Shown: in pieces, positions 1 to 10,247 of the stretch
Layout of the letters: every line of letters begins with the position of its first letter
How positions within the stretch are numbered: position 1 is the stretch's first letter
Made by a program: the position numbers and the translations under genes
Assembly: GCF_017355965.1 (NCBI RefSeq)
Contig: NZ_JAFIQW010000001.1
Location: 372,001 to 436,000, forward strand
Length of the DNA stretch: 64,000 bases
Source of the DNA: Desertivibrio insolitus
GTDB taxonomy: Bacteria; Actinomycetota; Actinomycetes; Actinomycetales; Microbacteriaceae
Direction: 5' to 3'
The notes under the pieces: model-generated
Told to the model about the DNA's origin: nothing
Database searches by the model: none
Seen by the model: only the letters and a program-made list of their open reading frames with translations

Positions 1-674
1 GCGAGGTCCTTGATGACCCACTTGCTCGTCTCGAGCGAGACCTCGGGCATGATGCGCGGGGCGGCCTCGATGAGGTGGAAGCGGGTGTCGTCGAAGGTCA
101 GCTGCGGGAAGCGCTTGAGCAGCGCGCTCGCGAGCGAGCGCATCTCGCCGAAGACCTCGATGCCGGCGAAGCCGCCGCCGACGACGGTGAAGGTGAGCAG
201 GCGGTCGCGCTCCGGCCCGGCGGGCAGGTTGGCGGCGCGCTCGAAGTTCTGGTGGATGCGGTCGCGGATCGCGGTCGCCTCCTCGATCGTCTTCAGACCG
301 ATCGCGTTGTCGGCGACGCCCGGGATCGGGAAGGTGCGCGAGACCGATCCGGCGGTGACGACGATGTCGTCGTACTCGAACTCCCACGGCTCACCGATCT
401 CCGGCGTGATCGTCGCGGTGCGGGCGGCGTGGTTGATGCCGGTGACGCGAGCCGTGATGACCGTGGTCTTGTCGAGGTGACGGCGGTGCGCGACGAGCGC
501 GTGACGCGGCTCGACCGCCCCGGCGACGACCTCGGGGAGGAAGGGCTGGTACGTCATGTACGGCAGCGGGTCGACCACGGTGACTTCCGCCTCGCCCCGG
601 CGGAGCTGCCGCTGCAGGGTCAGAGCCGTGTAGAAGCCGGCGTAACCGCCACCGACGATGAGGATTTTGCGCAC
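1..674 (-). CDS. ndh: Type II NADH dehydrogenase (NDH-2), partial
   Basis: FAD-dependent NADH:quinone oxidoreductase that feeds electrons into the respiratory chain at the inner face of the membrane without pumping protons. The visible N-terminal 224 residues carry the FAD dinucleotide fold GGGYAG at about 8-13, a PYMTYQPFLPE stretch typical of the family, and the second (NADH) fold VVGGGFAG at about 164-171. The 3' end runs off the window. The start is GTG, preceded by AAGGAG at good spacing. It lies downstream of, and co-directional with, the protease gene. Function is assigned by family; a related FAD-dependent disulfide reductase is less likely because of the NDH-2-like N-terminus. Confidence 0.88.
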   Translation of the reverse strand, partial: MRKILIVGGGYAGFYTALTLQRQLRRGEAEVTVVDPLPYMTYQPFLPEVVAGAVEPRHALVAHRRHLDKTTVITARVTGINHAARTATITPEIGEPWEFEYDDIVVTAGSVSRTFPIPGVADNAIGLKTIEEATAIRDRIHQNFERAANLPAGPERDRLLTFTVVGGGFAGIEVFGEMRSLASALLKRFPQLTFDDTRFHLIEAAPRIMPEVSLETSKWVIKDL

Positions 675-713
675 GAGTCAGGAACTCCTTGAGGGGGATG
701 GGCCTAGGACAAT

Positions 714-1991
714 CTACTCCCTTGCGCGGCGGCCCCTCGCACCGGTGGCCGTCGTGCGCGGCCGTAGTCCGGCCACGATGATCCACAGCGCCCCGCCGAG
801 GAACGCCACGACGACGCCGAGCGGCAGCCCGAGCGTGCGCAGTTGCTCGACGCCCGGATACAGCACCCCGATCGGGTCCGCCGCTGCCTGCGGGTCTTCC
901 GCGTCGGTTCGCTCCTCGGGCGGCAACGGCGCGGTGCTCGTCTCGGGAACCGAGGGCACGTTCGCCCGCCGGTACAGCCGCACCCACTCCGCGAGATCGC
1001 CCATCGGGTTCGCGTCGACCCGGGCCACGTCGGCGGTGACCGCCGCGGCCGCATCGACGATGCCGTAGCCGTAGATGGGCCCGGGCACGGGTTCGCCGAC
1101 CGGATGCGCCGTGGCGAGCACCCGCTGGATGACGTTCGCCGCGTCGAGTTCCGGATGCGCCGCCCGCACGAGCGCGACGACCCCGGAGACCAGCGGCGCG
1201 GCGCCGCTCGTGCCCTCCCAGCGCGCGTACCCGCCGCCGGGCAGGGCGCCGACCAGCTCTTCGCTCGGCGCGGCGACGGAGATCGTGATGCCCTGGCTCG
1301 ACGCGTCGAAGCTCGCCTGCTCGTCGCGGTCGACGCCCGCGACGGTCAGCACGCCCGGCATCGTCGCGGGCGCGCCGACCGTGGTGGTGCCGCTCCCGCG
1401 GTTGCCGGCGGCGGCGACCACGACGACGTCGTTCTCCATCGCGTAGAGGAAGGCGTCGTCCCAGCTCTCGGGCCAGTCGAGGGTGTTGCGAGTCAGCGAC
1501 ATGTTGATGACGTCGGCCCCGTTGTCGACCGACCAGCGCACGGCCTGGGCGATCTGGTCGTCGCTCGGCACGTCGCCGAGCCCGAACCCGACCGAGACCG
1601 ACAGCAGCGAGGCGGCCGGCGCGACGCCGATCACCCCGTCCCCCGGCGCGTGGCCCCGGCCCGCCACGAGGCTCGCGACGAGGGTGCCGTGACTGTCCTC
1701 GCCGGGCTCGCCGATCGGCCTGAGCCCGTCGGGGCTGCCGAGCCCCGAGACATCCGTGCCCCCGACGACGGCACCCGCCAGGTCGGGGTGGCTCGCGTCG
1801 ATCCCAGTGTCGATCACCGCGACCGTCACGCCCGCGCCGCGGGTCGTCTGCCAGGCCTCGGAGATGCCGTACTCGTCGAGCCAGTACTGCAGGTCACGCA
1901 CGGGGTCGGCCGCGGCCGGCGCCGCGGGGACGAGCACCGAGATCGCGACGGATGCCGCTGCGCAGAGCGCCACGGCGCCCCGGCGTCTCAC
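714..1991 (-). CDS. Mycosin-like S8 serine protease, membrane-anchored
   Basis: Secreted subtilisin-family peptidase of 425 aa. An N-terminal signal segment (about 5-28) ends in a small-residue AxA-rich stretch. The catalytic triad is visible as Asp61 (VIDTGID), His101 (DSHGTL) and Ser262 (GTSGAAP), with the oxyanion Asn near 197 (AAGN). After a Pro/Glu-rich linker there is one C-terminal TM helix (about 385-408) followed by a basic tail. This matches mycosins, the proteases of type VII secretion, but no EccC, EccD or WXG100 gene is in the window. The GTG start overlaps the stop of DUF501 (GTGA), so the two are translationally coupled. The substrate is unknown. Confidence 0.85.
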   Translation of the reverse strand: MRRRGAVALCAAASVAISVLVPAAPAAADPVRDLQYWLDEYGISEAWQTTRGAGVTVAVIDTGIDASHPDLAGAVVGGTDVSGLGSPDGLRPIGEPGEDSHGTLVASLVAGRGHAPGDGVIGVAPAASLLSVSVGFGLGDVPSDDQIAQAVRWSVDNGADVINMSLTRNTLDWPESWDDAFLYAMENDVVVVAAAGNRGSGTTTVGAPATMPGVLTVAGVDRDEQASFDASSQGITISVAAPSEELVGALPGGGYARWEGTSGAAPLVSGVVALVRAAHPELDAANVIQRVLATAHPVGEPVPGPIYGYGIVDAAAAVTADVARVDANPMGDLAEWVRLYRRANVPSVPETSTAPLPPEERTDAEDPQAAADPIGVLYPGVEQLRTLGLPLGVVVAFLGGALWIIVAGLRPRTTATGARGRRARE

Positions 1992-2497
1992 CAGGCGTCC
2001 TCGCCACAGGCGCACACGTCCGGCGACCAGCTCGCGGCCGCGAGTGCCCTGTCGCCGATGGGATTGACGCCCTCCCCCGCGGCCAGCGAGTGACCGACGA
2101 GCGCGTGCAGGCACTTGACGCGGGTCGGCATCCCGCCGGCGGAGATGCCGTCGATCTCGTCGACGTGCTCGATGCTTTCGCGGTCGGCCAGGTACGACTC
2201 GTGGGCGGCGCGGTACGCGGCGGCGAGGTCGGCGTCGGCCTCGAGCTCGGCGGCGTACTCGACCATGAGCCCGGTCGCCTCGAGCGTGGAGACCGTGGCG
2301 GTCGCGGCCGGGTGGCTCAGGTAGTACAGGGTCGGGAACGGCGTTCCGTCGGCGAGGCGCGGCTTCGTCGCGACGACCGTCGGGGCGCCGCACACGCAGC
2401 GCGCGGCGATGCCGAGCACGTTGCGCGCCGGGCGGCCGAGCTGCTTGGACACGGCAGCGACATCCGCCTCGGTCGGCGGATCGAACGGGGGTCTCAC
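1988..2497 (-). CDS. DUF501 domain protein
   Basis: Conserved actinobacterial protein of 169 aa and unknown function. The central part contains a Cys pair (RCVCGAP) and the C-terminus has VKCLHALVGHSLAAG and a final CACGEDAW, so clustered Cys/His residues suggest metal binding or a redox role; that is inference. GTG start overlaps the stop of the upstream FtsB-like gene by GTGA, and its own stop overlaps the protease start, so three genes are translationally chained. The link with an FtsB-like protein and enolase is conserved in actinobacteria. Confidence 0.87.
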   Translation of the reverse strand: MRPPFDPPTEADVAAVSKQLGRPARNVLGIAARCVCGAPTVVATKPRLADGTPFPTLYYLSHPAATATVSTLEATGLMVEYAAELEADADLAAAYRAAHESYLADRESIEHVDEIDGISAGGMPTRVKCLHALVGHSLAAGEGVNPIGDRALAAASWSPDVCACGEDAW

Positions 2498-3006
2498 TGC
2501 TCGTCCTCCACGGGCGGTTCCACGAGGTCGGGGGCGGGGGCCGTCGTCAGGCCCGCCGTCACGAGCGACTGCAGGGAGGCGTGGAGCCAGTCCACCTGCG
2601 CCGTCTGGATCTGGTCGTCGAAGACGCTGAGGTCCTCGGCGACGGGGGTCTGGCCGTCGTCACGCACGAGGTAGTTGTACTCCCCCGGGTAGACGTAGTT
2701 CAGCCGGTTGCGGGCCTGCGCCTCGATGTAGGCGGGGTCGTCCCAGCGGGCGACCTCGTCGCTCAGTTCGTCGACCTGCGACTGCTGCTCCTGCACCGAC
2801 TGCTGGAGTTGCGCGATCTCCTGCCGCTGCTCGATGAGCACCTTGAGGTTCGGCGCGAGCACGAGCACGAGCAGCACGACGAGGCCGAGCATCACGAGCG
2901 TGAACCCGGAGAAGCGGATGCCGCGGAGCCACGCCCGCAGCGCGGACTCCTCGGGAATCGCCGGCGCGACCCGCTCGGTGCGCCGCTCGGCGGTCGGTGC
3001 TCTCAC
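2494..3006 (-). CDS. FtsB/DivIC-like septum formation initiator
   Basis: Small bitopic membrane protein of the divisome (170 aa). A cytoplasmic N-terminus of about 33 residues is followed by one TM helix (34-51), a Gln/Glu-rich coiled coil (55-86) and the family motif RWDDPAYIEAQARNRLN near 87-103. By analogy it joins FtsL and FtsQ at the division site. The GTG start is chosen because a TAGGCT box lies 7 nt upstream, which implies a leaderless transcript; no Shine-Dalgarno sequence is present. First gene of the chain with DUF501 and the S8 protease, 747 bp downstream of enolase. Confidence 0.88.
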   Translation of the reverse strand: MRAPTAERRTERVAPAIPEESALRAWLRGIRFSGFTLVMLGLVVLLVLVLAPNLKVLIEQRQEIAQLQQSVQEQQSQVDELSDEVARWDDPAYIEAQARNRLNYVYPGEYNYLVRDDGQTPVAEDLSVFDDQIQTAQVDWLHASLQSLVTAGLTTAPAPDLVEPPVEDEQ

Positions 3007-3013
3007 GGGGACG

Positions 3014-3019
3014 AGCCTA
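3014..3019 (-). promoter_or_regulatory. -10 box of FtsB-like gene
   Basis: TAGGCT on the minus strand ends 7 nt before the GTG start, as expected for a leaderless transcript. No clear -35 box. Confidence 0.5.
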
Positions 3020-3097
3020 AACCGGGGCGGGTGGATGCATCCGGAGGCGGGCCGGATGCTGCCGGGCGCCCGGTTCAGCGTCGAGCCCGCCCCGGCC

Positions 3098-3316
3098 GTG
3101 GCGTCTGTAGGAACGGGGCCCGCGACGCGCCGCTTCCGCGCGAACGTCGGCGGCGTGTCATCCGCGGGGCTCCTACAAACGCCACCAGGGCCCATCGAAG
3201 CGGTTAGGCGGCGGATGTCTCGGAGCCGCGTGCCGCCAGCAGGACGAACCGCGACGACGCGCCGCGCAGCGCGGCCACGGAGCCGCGCGGCGCACGCGTT
3301 AGTCCTGCTGAAGGGA
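3098..3316. repeat. Composite palindromic element A+B, copy 1
   Basis: Part A: GTGGCGTCTGTAGGAAC (3098-3114) faces an imperfect inverted copy at 3169-3185 (gcTCCTACAAACGCCAC). Part B: CCAGCAGGACGAACC (3236-3250) faces TAGTCCTGCTGAAGGG (3300-3315). The same A-then-B order recurs twice more in the window. Confidence 0.75.
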
Positions 3317-3402
3317 CGCAAGCAGGCGGACGCATGCTGGCGCCGCGTCCGGTCCGGCTGTGGAGCCTGTAGGAACGCAGCCGCGTCGCAGCCGGTCCGC
3401 CT

Positions 3403-3678
3403 GTGGCGTCTGTAGGAACGGGCGCCGCGACACGCCGCGTCCGCGGGAGCGCCCGGGGCGTGTCATCCGCGGGGCTCCTACAGACGCCACCAGGGCTCGA
3501 ACTCCGTCGGAGTGGTGAGGCAGGCGGGTGCCTCGCCGCCGGATGCCGTCAGCAGCACGAACGCTGGGCGACCGGATGCCTCGACGCCGCGTGCCGCAAA
3601 CAGGACAAACCGTGACGACACACCGCACGGAACAGCTGCAGGGCGGCGCGTCGCTCGCGCTTGTCCTGCTGAAGGAAC
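3403..3678. repeat. Composite palindromic element A+B, copy 2
   Basis: Part A: GTGGCGTCTGTAGGAAC (3403-3419) pairs with GCTCCTACAGACGCCAC (3474-3490). Part B: AAACAGGACAAACC (3598-3611) pairs with TTGTCCTGCTGAAGGAAC (3661-3678). The sequence between the A arms is similar to copy 1 (it includes GTGTCATCCGCGGGGCTCC in both). Confidence 0.75.
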
Positions 3679-3753
3679 GGAAACGACCCGGCCGCACAGA
3701 CGCCGAAGGGCGGCGAGCGGAAGCCCGCCGCCCTCCGTGAACCGCGTGAGGGA

Positions 3754-5524
<1,771 letters not shown>

Positions 5525-5577
5525 GCACGGGAGGGTACGCCGCACCGCGGTCAGGGGGAACGCCCGCCCTCCAGCCC

Positions 5578-6810
5578 TCAGCTCAGCTCGCGGAACTCCA
5601 GCTGCGCGGCATCCGTCACCTCGTCGCCGACCTGGGCGAAGCGCGTGAAGCCCTCGCCGGCGAGCCGCTCGAGCAGCGGCTTGAGGTTCTTGGCGCGCTT
5701 CTCGAGCCGCACCCGCAGCCCCTGGCCGACGAGCTGCTCCTTGAGCCGGGCGAGCCGGGCGTGGTCGCGGCCCTGGTGCAGCAGCACGACGGCTTCGGCG
5801 ACGTCCTCGTCGGGCAGCGACACCAGGTCGACGATGCGCTCGAAGCCGAGCGAGAAGCCGATGGCGGGCACGTCGGTGCCGAGGAAGCGGCCGATCATGC
5901 CGTCGTAGCGCCCGCCGCCGCCGAGGGAATAGCCGAGGTCGGGGTGCGCGATCTCGAAGATCGTGCCGGTGTAGTAGCCCATGCCGCGCACGAGCGTCGG
6001 GTCGAAGACGAGGTCGGCCTGCGGCAGCGCCCCGCGCAGCGCCTGCAGGTGCTCGTACGCCTCGGGGTCGAGCCAGTCGGCGGCATCCGCGTCCCAGCCG
6101 ACGGCGGGCAGCAGCGCGAGCGTCTCGGCGATGCCGGGGTGCTCGATGCCGAGCGTCGCGAGCTCGTCGGCGACGCCCTCGACGCCGATCTTGTCGAGCT
6201 TGTCGATCGTGATGAGCGCCCGCTCCGCGGAGTCGCCGGTGACGCCCCACGAGGCGAGCAGCGAGGTGAGGATGCGGCGATCGTTGATCCGGATGCTGCA
6301 GCCCGCGAGCCCCAGCGCCTCGAGCACGTCCTGCGTGGCGGCGATCAGCTCGACCTCGGCGAGCGGGCCGGCCTCGCCCAGGATGTCGATGTCGCACTGC
6401 ACGAACTGCCGGTAGCGGCCCTTCTGCGGGCGCTCGGCGCGCCACACCGGTGCGATCTGGATCGCCCGGAACACGCTCGGCAGCTCGGCCCGGTGCGAGG
6501 CGTAGAAACGCGCGAGCGGCACCGTCAGATCGAAGCGGAGCCCGAGGTCGACGAGCTCGAGCGGCTCGATCGCCGCGTGCAGGTCCTCGGTCGTGAGCCC
6601 GCGCTTGAGCACACCGAAGGCGAGCTTCTCGTTGTCGCCGCCGAGGCCCGCGTGCAGGCGGGAGGAGTCCTCCATGACCGGCGTCTCGATCTCGTCGAAG
6701 CCGTGGGCGCGGTAGACCTGCCGGATGACTCGGAGCACGCGCTCGCGGCGTGCCTTCTCCGCGGGCAGGAAGTCGCGCATGCCGCGGGGCGGATTCACGG
6801 GTGAGGGCAT
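5578..6810 (-). CDS. hisS: Histidyl-tRNA synthetase
   Basis: Class II aminoacyl-tRNA synthetase that charges tRNA-His. 410 aa, normal length. Starts PPRGMRDFLP; motif 2 region is seen as FRAIQIAPVWRAERPQKGRYRQF; the HisA motif is LVRGMGYYTGTIFEI; motif 3 is GGGGRYDGMIGRFLGTDVPAIGFSLGFER; the C-terminal anticodon-binding domain includes RLEKRAKNLKPLLERLAGEGFTRFA. ATG 6810 chosen; the next in-frame Met lies inside the conserved N-terminus (MRDFLP). Divergent from the lipoprotein gene at 6867. Confidence 0.97.
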   Translation of the reverse strand: MPSPVNPPRGMRDFLPAEKARRERVLRVIRQVYRAHGFDEIETPVMEDSSRLHAGLGGDNEKLAFGVLKRGLTTEDLHAAIEPLELVDLGLRFDLTVPLARFYASHRAELPSVFRAIQIAPVWRAERPQKGRYRQFVQCDIDILGEAGPLAEVELIAATQDVLEALGLAGCSIRINDRRILTSLLASWGVTGDSAERALITIDKLDKIGVEGVADELATLGIEHPGIAETLALLPAVGWDADAADWLDPEAYEHLQALRGALPQADLVFDPTLVRGMGYYTGTIFEIAHPDLGYSLGGGGRYDGMIGRFLGTDVPAIGFSLGFERIVDLVSLPDEDVAEAVVLLHQGRDHARLARLKEQLVGQGLRVRLEKRAKNLKPLLERLAGEGFTRFAQVGDEVTDAAQLEFRELS

Positions 6811-6854
6811 GGCCTCAATGTTCTCAGCATCTCGCGGGCCCGGAGCGCAGACCC

Positions 6855-6860
6855 TAGCCT
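6855..6860 (+). promoter_or_regulatory. -10 box of lipoprotein gene
   Basis: TAGCCT ends 6 nt before the ATG at 6867, implying a leaderless transcript. Confidence 0.5.
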
Positions 6861-6866
6861 GAGCCC

Positions 6867-7364
6867 ATGAAGCGGCTCGCCCTGACGGCGCTCGTGCTGA
6901 CCGCCCTCGTCTCCGGCTGCGCGGGCGCGGGCCCGGCCGCCGCACCGGAGACCCCGAGTCCGACCGCCGCGTGTCCCTTCGTCGAGGACGCGCCGCAGGA
7001 CCCGGGATGCGCGTACTACGACCCCGATCAGGCGATGGCGCAGAACGACGCCTACCGCGAGGAGCTGCCGACGGAGCCGCAGGCGCTCGCGGATGCCGAG
7101 GGCCTGCTGCCCTCCGCCCGGGCAGCCCTCGAACCACTCGGACCCGACGCGAGCGAGGCAGAGGTCTCCGCGGTGCTGCAGGAGCTCGGGTTCTCTCCTG
7201 AGGACATTCAGATCTCCTCGCGGGACGGGCTCGGGGGCTACCCGTTCGGCGTCTTCACGGGCGGTGCCTGCATCACCGGCTGGTGGACCTCGACGCCAGA
7301 GCTGATGCTCGAGGCCGGCGGGCTCATCGCCGACGGCGGATGCCTGACGGCGCCCGGTCACTGA
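6867..7364 (+). CDS. Small secreted lipoprotein of unknown function
   Basis: 165 aa. The signal peptide ends in the lipobox LVSGC (Cys18), so the mature protein should be lipid-anchored on the outer face of the membrane after a short Ala/Pro-rich linker. The mature part has four further Cys (PGCAYY, ACITGWW, GGCLTAP and TAACPF), compatible with two disulfides, and no recognisable enzyme motif. Transcribed alone between hisS and the ABC transporter genes from a leaderless promoter. Function unknown. Confidence 0.8.
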   Translation: MKRLALTALVLTALVSGCAGAGPAAAPETPSPTAACPFVEDAPQDPGCAYYDPDQAMAQNDAYREELPTEPQALADAEGLLPSARAALEPLGPDASEAEVSAVLQELGFSPEDIQISSRDGLGGYPFGVFTGGACITGWWTSTPELMLEAGGLIADGGCLTAPGH

Positions 7365-7426
7365 ATACCCCGTCCGACCGACACACCTCCCTCTCCGGGA
7401 TGACGCCGTAGCGCGAGTACAACCAA

Positions 7427-7432
7427 TACGCT
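7427..7432 (+). promoter_or_regulatory. -10 box of ABC transporter operon
   Basis: TACGCT ends 6 nt before the GTG at 7439; this position supports the GTG start and a leaderless transcript. Confidence 0.45.
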
Positions 7433-7438
7433 CGCGCC

Positions 7439-8422
7439 GTGACCGACGAGAGCCTGCCCATCCCCGACGGCGGCGTGGTGGTGACGGGTGTCGCGAGGTC
7501 GTTCGGCAGCGTGCACGCCGTCCGCGACGTCAGCCTGCACGCGCGGCCCGGCCGCGTGACCGCGCTCGTCGGTCCGAACGGGTCGGGCAAGACGACGCTG
7601 CTGCTGATGCTCGCGACCCTCCTGGCGCCCGATCGCGGCAGCATCCGCGTCGCCGGCGCCGATCCGGTGGCCGACCCCGTCGCCGTGCGCCGGGTGATGG
7701 GCTGGATGCCGGACGTGCTCGGCTCGTGGGGGTCGCTCTCGGTGCGCACCTCGCTCGAGCTCACCGGCCGGCTGTACCGCCTCGACCGCGACGAGGCCAA
7801 GGCCCGCGCCGAGGAGCTCATCGACCTCGTCGACCTGCGTCCGCTCGCCGGTCAGCCCAGCCGCGTGCTCTCCCGCGGGCAGAAGCAGCGGCTGAGCCTC
7901 GCCCGCGCCCTCGTGCACGATCCCCGCGTGCTGCTGCTCGACGAACCGGCCTCGGGCCTCGATCCCGCAGCCCGGCACTCGCTGCGGGTGCTCGTGCGCC
8001 GGCTCGCCGACGAGGGACGCACGGTCATCGTGTCGAGTCACGTGCTCGCGGAGCTGGAGGAGATGGCCGACGACGCCGTGTTCCTCGACGCCGGCGTCAC
8101 CGTGAGCGCGGAGCGCATCGCCGCCACGCGCAGCGTCCGGCGCGAGTGGCGCATCCGGTCGCTCGCCCCCGACGCCCTGGGGGCGTGGCTGCGGCACGTG
8201 GGGGTAGAGCCCGGTGACATCCGCGCCGATGGCCCCGGCCTGCTGGTCGCCGTCGACGGCGACGAGGCCGCGCGCGACCTGCTCGCCCGCCTCGTCACGG
8301 CCGGCGTGCCCGTGATCTCGTTCGCGCCTGCCGTGGGCGACCTCGAGCACACGTTCCTCGACCTCAACGGTCGCGCCGCCGAGCCGCAGCCGCACATCTC
8401 GACCGAAGGGGGCACGGCATGA
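7439..8422 (+). CDS. ABC transporter ATP-binding protein
   Basis: Cytosolic ATPase subunit of an ABC-2 type exporter (327 aa). Walker A is GPNGSGKT at 45-52, the signature is LSRGQ at 144-148, Walker B is LLLDEP at about 165-170, and the H-loop is in VSSHVLAE. The C-terminal 90 residues form an extra accessory domain as in antibiotic/lipid exporters of the DrrA/CcmA type. The stop overlaps the permease start (ATGA), so it pairs with that subunit. The exported substrate cannot be told. Confidence 0.93.
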   Translation: MTDESLPIPDGGVVVTGVARSFGSVHAVRDVSLHARPGRVTALVGPNGSGKTTLLLMLATLLAPDRGSIRVAGADPVADPVAVRRVMGWMPDVLGSWGSLSVRTSLELTGRLYRLDRDEAKARAEELIDLVDLRPLAGQPSRVLSRGQKQRLSLARALVHDPRVLLLDEPASGLDPAARHSLRVLVRRLADEGRTVIVSSHVLAELEEMADDAVFLDAGVTVSAERIAATRSVRREWRIRSLAPDALGAWLRHVGVEPGDIRADGPGLLVAVDGDEAARDLLARLVTAGVPVISFAPAVGDLEHTFLDLNGRAAEPQPHISTEGGTA

Positions 8423-9471
8423 CCGGATGGCTCGCCGGCATCGGCACCGTCGTCTCGCTCGAACTCCGCCAGCGCGTGCGCGGGGTCGCCTGGTACGTGC
8501 TGCTCGGTGTCTTCGTCGCGCTCGTCGCGATCGTCTCGCTCGTGCTCGCGGCGTCGCTCGGCTCGTGGACGGATGACGCGGGCGCCGCGATCTACTCCAC
8601 GGTCGTGTACTTCGTGCTGCTGCTCGCCACGCTCGTGAGCCCGGCGCTCAGCGGCAACGCGATCAACGGCGACCGCGAGTCGGGCACGCTCGCGACGACG
8701 CAGGTCACGCTGATCTCGACTCCGCAGCTCGTGCTCGGGAAGTGCCTCGCCGCGTGGGTCTCGTCGCTCGCGTTCCTCGTGGCCGCGGTGCCGTTCCTGG
8801 TCTTCGCCGGGTTCTTCGGCGGGGTGCGGGCCGAGGTCGTGCTCGTCTCGATCGTCGTGCTGCTCGTCGAACTCGGCGTCGTCTCGGCCCTCGGCGTCGG
8901 CCTCAGCGGACTGCTCCGCCGCCCGCTCTTCTCGATCGTGGTGACCTACCTGACGGTCGCGATGCTGAGCGTCGGCACGCTCATCGCCTTCGGCATCGCG
9001 GGGCTCGCGATCCAGACGACCGCGACGCAGCGGTACGAGAGCTTCGGAGGGCCGACGTTCGAGGACTGGGACAACACGGAATCGTGCACGGTGCAGGAGC
9101 AGGAGATCACCCTGCCGCGCTTCGACACGGCGTGGTGGGTGCTCGCCTCGAACCCGTACGTCGTGCTCGCCGACGCGGTGCCGACGACGTTCGACCGCCA
9201 CGGCTCGCCGACCGACCTGTTCGGCGTCGTAAAGACGGGCGTGCGCTCGGCGCAGCTGCCCGTCGGCGAGCAGGACCCGCGCGAGTACGACTGCGATCCC
9301 TCCACCTGGGGCTCCTACCCCACGCCGGAGCAGATCGTCGCGACGACGGTGCCGACCTGGTTCGTCGGCCTCGCGATCCACGTCGGGCTCGGCGTCGCCG
9401 CCCTCGCCGGCGCGGTCGCGACGACCCGCACCCCGTCCCGCCGGCTCGCCGCCGGCAGCCGGGTCGCCTAG
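8419..9471 (+). CDS. ABC-2 type transporter permease
   Basis: Integral membrane partner of the preceding ATPase, 350 aa. Six hydrophobic segments are visible: about 25-50, 58-78, 105-135, 140-165, 172-200 and a last one at about 315-335. A long polar loop of roughly 110 residues with two Cys (ESCTVQ and YDCDPS) separates the last two segments and is probably extracytoplasmic. The motif NAINGDRESGTLATTQVT, typical of the ABC-2 coupling region, is at about 76-93. ATGA overlap with the upstream gene. Confidence 0.9.
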   Translation: MTGWLAGIGTVVSLELRQRVRGVAWYVLLGVFVALVAIVSLVLAASLGSWTDDAGAAIYSTVVYFVLLLATLVSPALSGNAINGDRESGTLATTQVTLISTPQLVLGKCLAAWVSSLAFLVAAVPFLVFAGFFGGVRAEVVLVSIVVLLVELGVVSALGVGLSGLLRRPLFSIVVTYLTVAMLSVGTLIAFGIAGLAIQTTATQRYESFGGPTFEDWDNTESCTVQEQEITLPRFDTAWWVLASNPYVVLADAVPTTFDRHGSPTDLFGVVKTGVRSAQLPVGEQDPREYDCDPSTWGSYPTPEQIVATTVPTWFVGLAIHVGLGVAALAGAVATTRTPSRRLAAGSRVA

Positions 9472-9472
9472 C

Positions 9473-10123
9473 TCACTCCATCGCCCCCGCGGCGGCCGCC
9501 TCCGCCGCGCGGATGTCGTCCTCGAGCCGGCGCAGCCTCGCCCGCAGCGCCCGCTCGGGGTCGAGCCCCTTCTCGCGCGCGCCGGCGACCACCGAGAGCA
9601 GCACGTCGCCGAGGGCGTCCTCGTCGTCCGGGACATCCGCCCCTTCGACCTCGACGGAGGTCTTCGCGCCCTTGCCGAGCATCTTGTCGGCGAGCGCGAG
9701 GGCGGGCATCGCCTTCGGGACACCGTCGAGCACGCTCGTGCGCGCCGGCTTCTCGATGCTCTTGAGGTCCTCCCAGCGCGCGGCGACCGCGTCGGCGGTG
9801 TCGGCCGTCGCGTCGCCGAAGACGTGCGGATGCCGCCCGACCATCTTTTTCGCCATGTGGGCCGCGACGTCCTCGATGTCGAACTCCTCCCCCGGCGTGT
9901 GGGCCGCGATGTCGGAGTGGAAGAGCACCTGGTAGAGCACGTCGCCGAGCTCTTCGAGAAGCTCCTCCCGCGAGCCGCTCTCGATCGCGTCGACCAACTC
10001 GTATGTTTCCTCCACGAGGTAGCGCACGAGCGACTCATGGGTCTGCTCGCGGTCCCACGCACAGCCGCCGGGAGCCCGCAATCTCGCCAGCAACTGCACC
10101 AGGTTCTCGAGCTCGCTCGTCAT
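9473..10123 (-). CDS. mazG: MazG family nucleotide pyrophosphohydrolase
   Basis: House-cleaning enzyme that hydrolyses nucleoside triphosphates, including damaged ones, to monophosphates. 216 aa, shorter than the two-domain E. coli MazG but normal for the actinobacterial form. The N-terminal motif CAWDREQTHESLVRYLVEET and the metal-binding helix EELGDVLYQVLFH (with an upstream EE pair) are intact; a second EDALGDVLLS stretch lies in the C-terminal half. Convergent with the ABC permease (1-bp gap) and divergent from the SpoIIE-type phosphatase. Confidence 0.94.
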   Translation of the reverse strand: MTSELENLVQLLARLRAPGGCAWDREQTHESLVRYLVEETYELVDAIESGSREELLEELGDVLYQVLFHSDIAAHTPGEEFDIEDVAAHMAKKMVGRHPHVFGDATADTADAVAARWEDLKSIEKPARTSVLDGVPKAMPALALADKMLGKGAKTSVEVEGADVPDDEDALGDVLLSVVAGAREKGLDPERALRARLRRLEDDIRAAEAAAAGAME

Positions 10124-10247
10124 GCGGCCAGTCTCGCATCGTCGGAGAGCCGGGACCTGTACCTCGTTTTTGTACCCCTACCCCCGTCCTGGGGCTGCCG
10201 ATGGAGGACATTTCGGGGGACATTTGAGTCTCGGGAGGGGGAACCAC

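Larger units (their letters stand above)
3007..3753. other. 747-bp intergenic region rich in palindromic repeats
   Basis: Region between eno and the FtsB-like gene. I see no credible coding sequence. It holds two copies of a composite A+B inverted-repeat element, an extra half-site of type A at 3360-3376 (GTGGAGCCTGTAGGAAC) and a B-like half-site near 3549-3563. Confidence 0.7.

Noticed and set aside
10124-10247. Possible riboswitch between mazG and the phosphatase gene
   Set aside because: Only 124 bp with GC-rich runs; no recognisable aptamer core.
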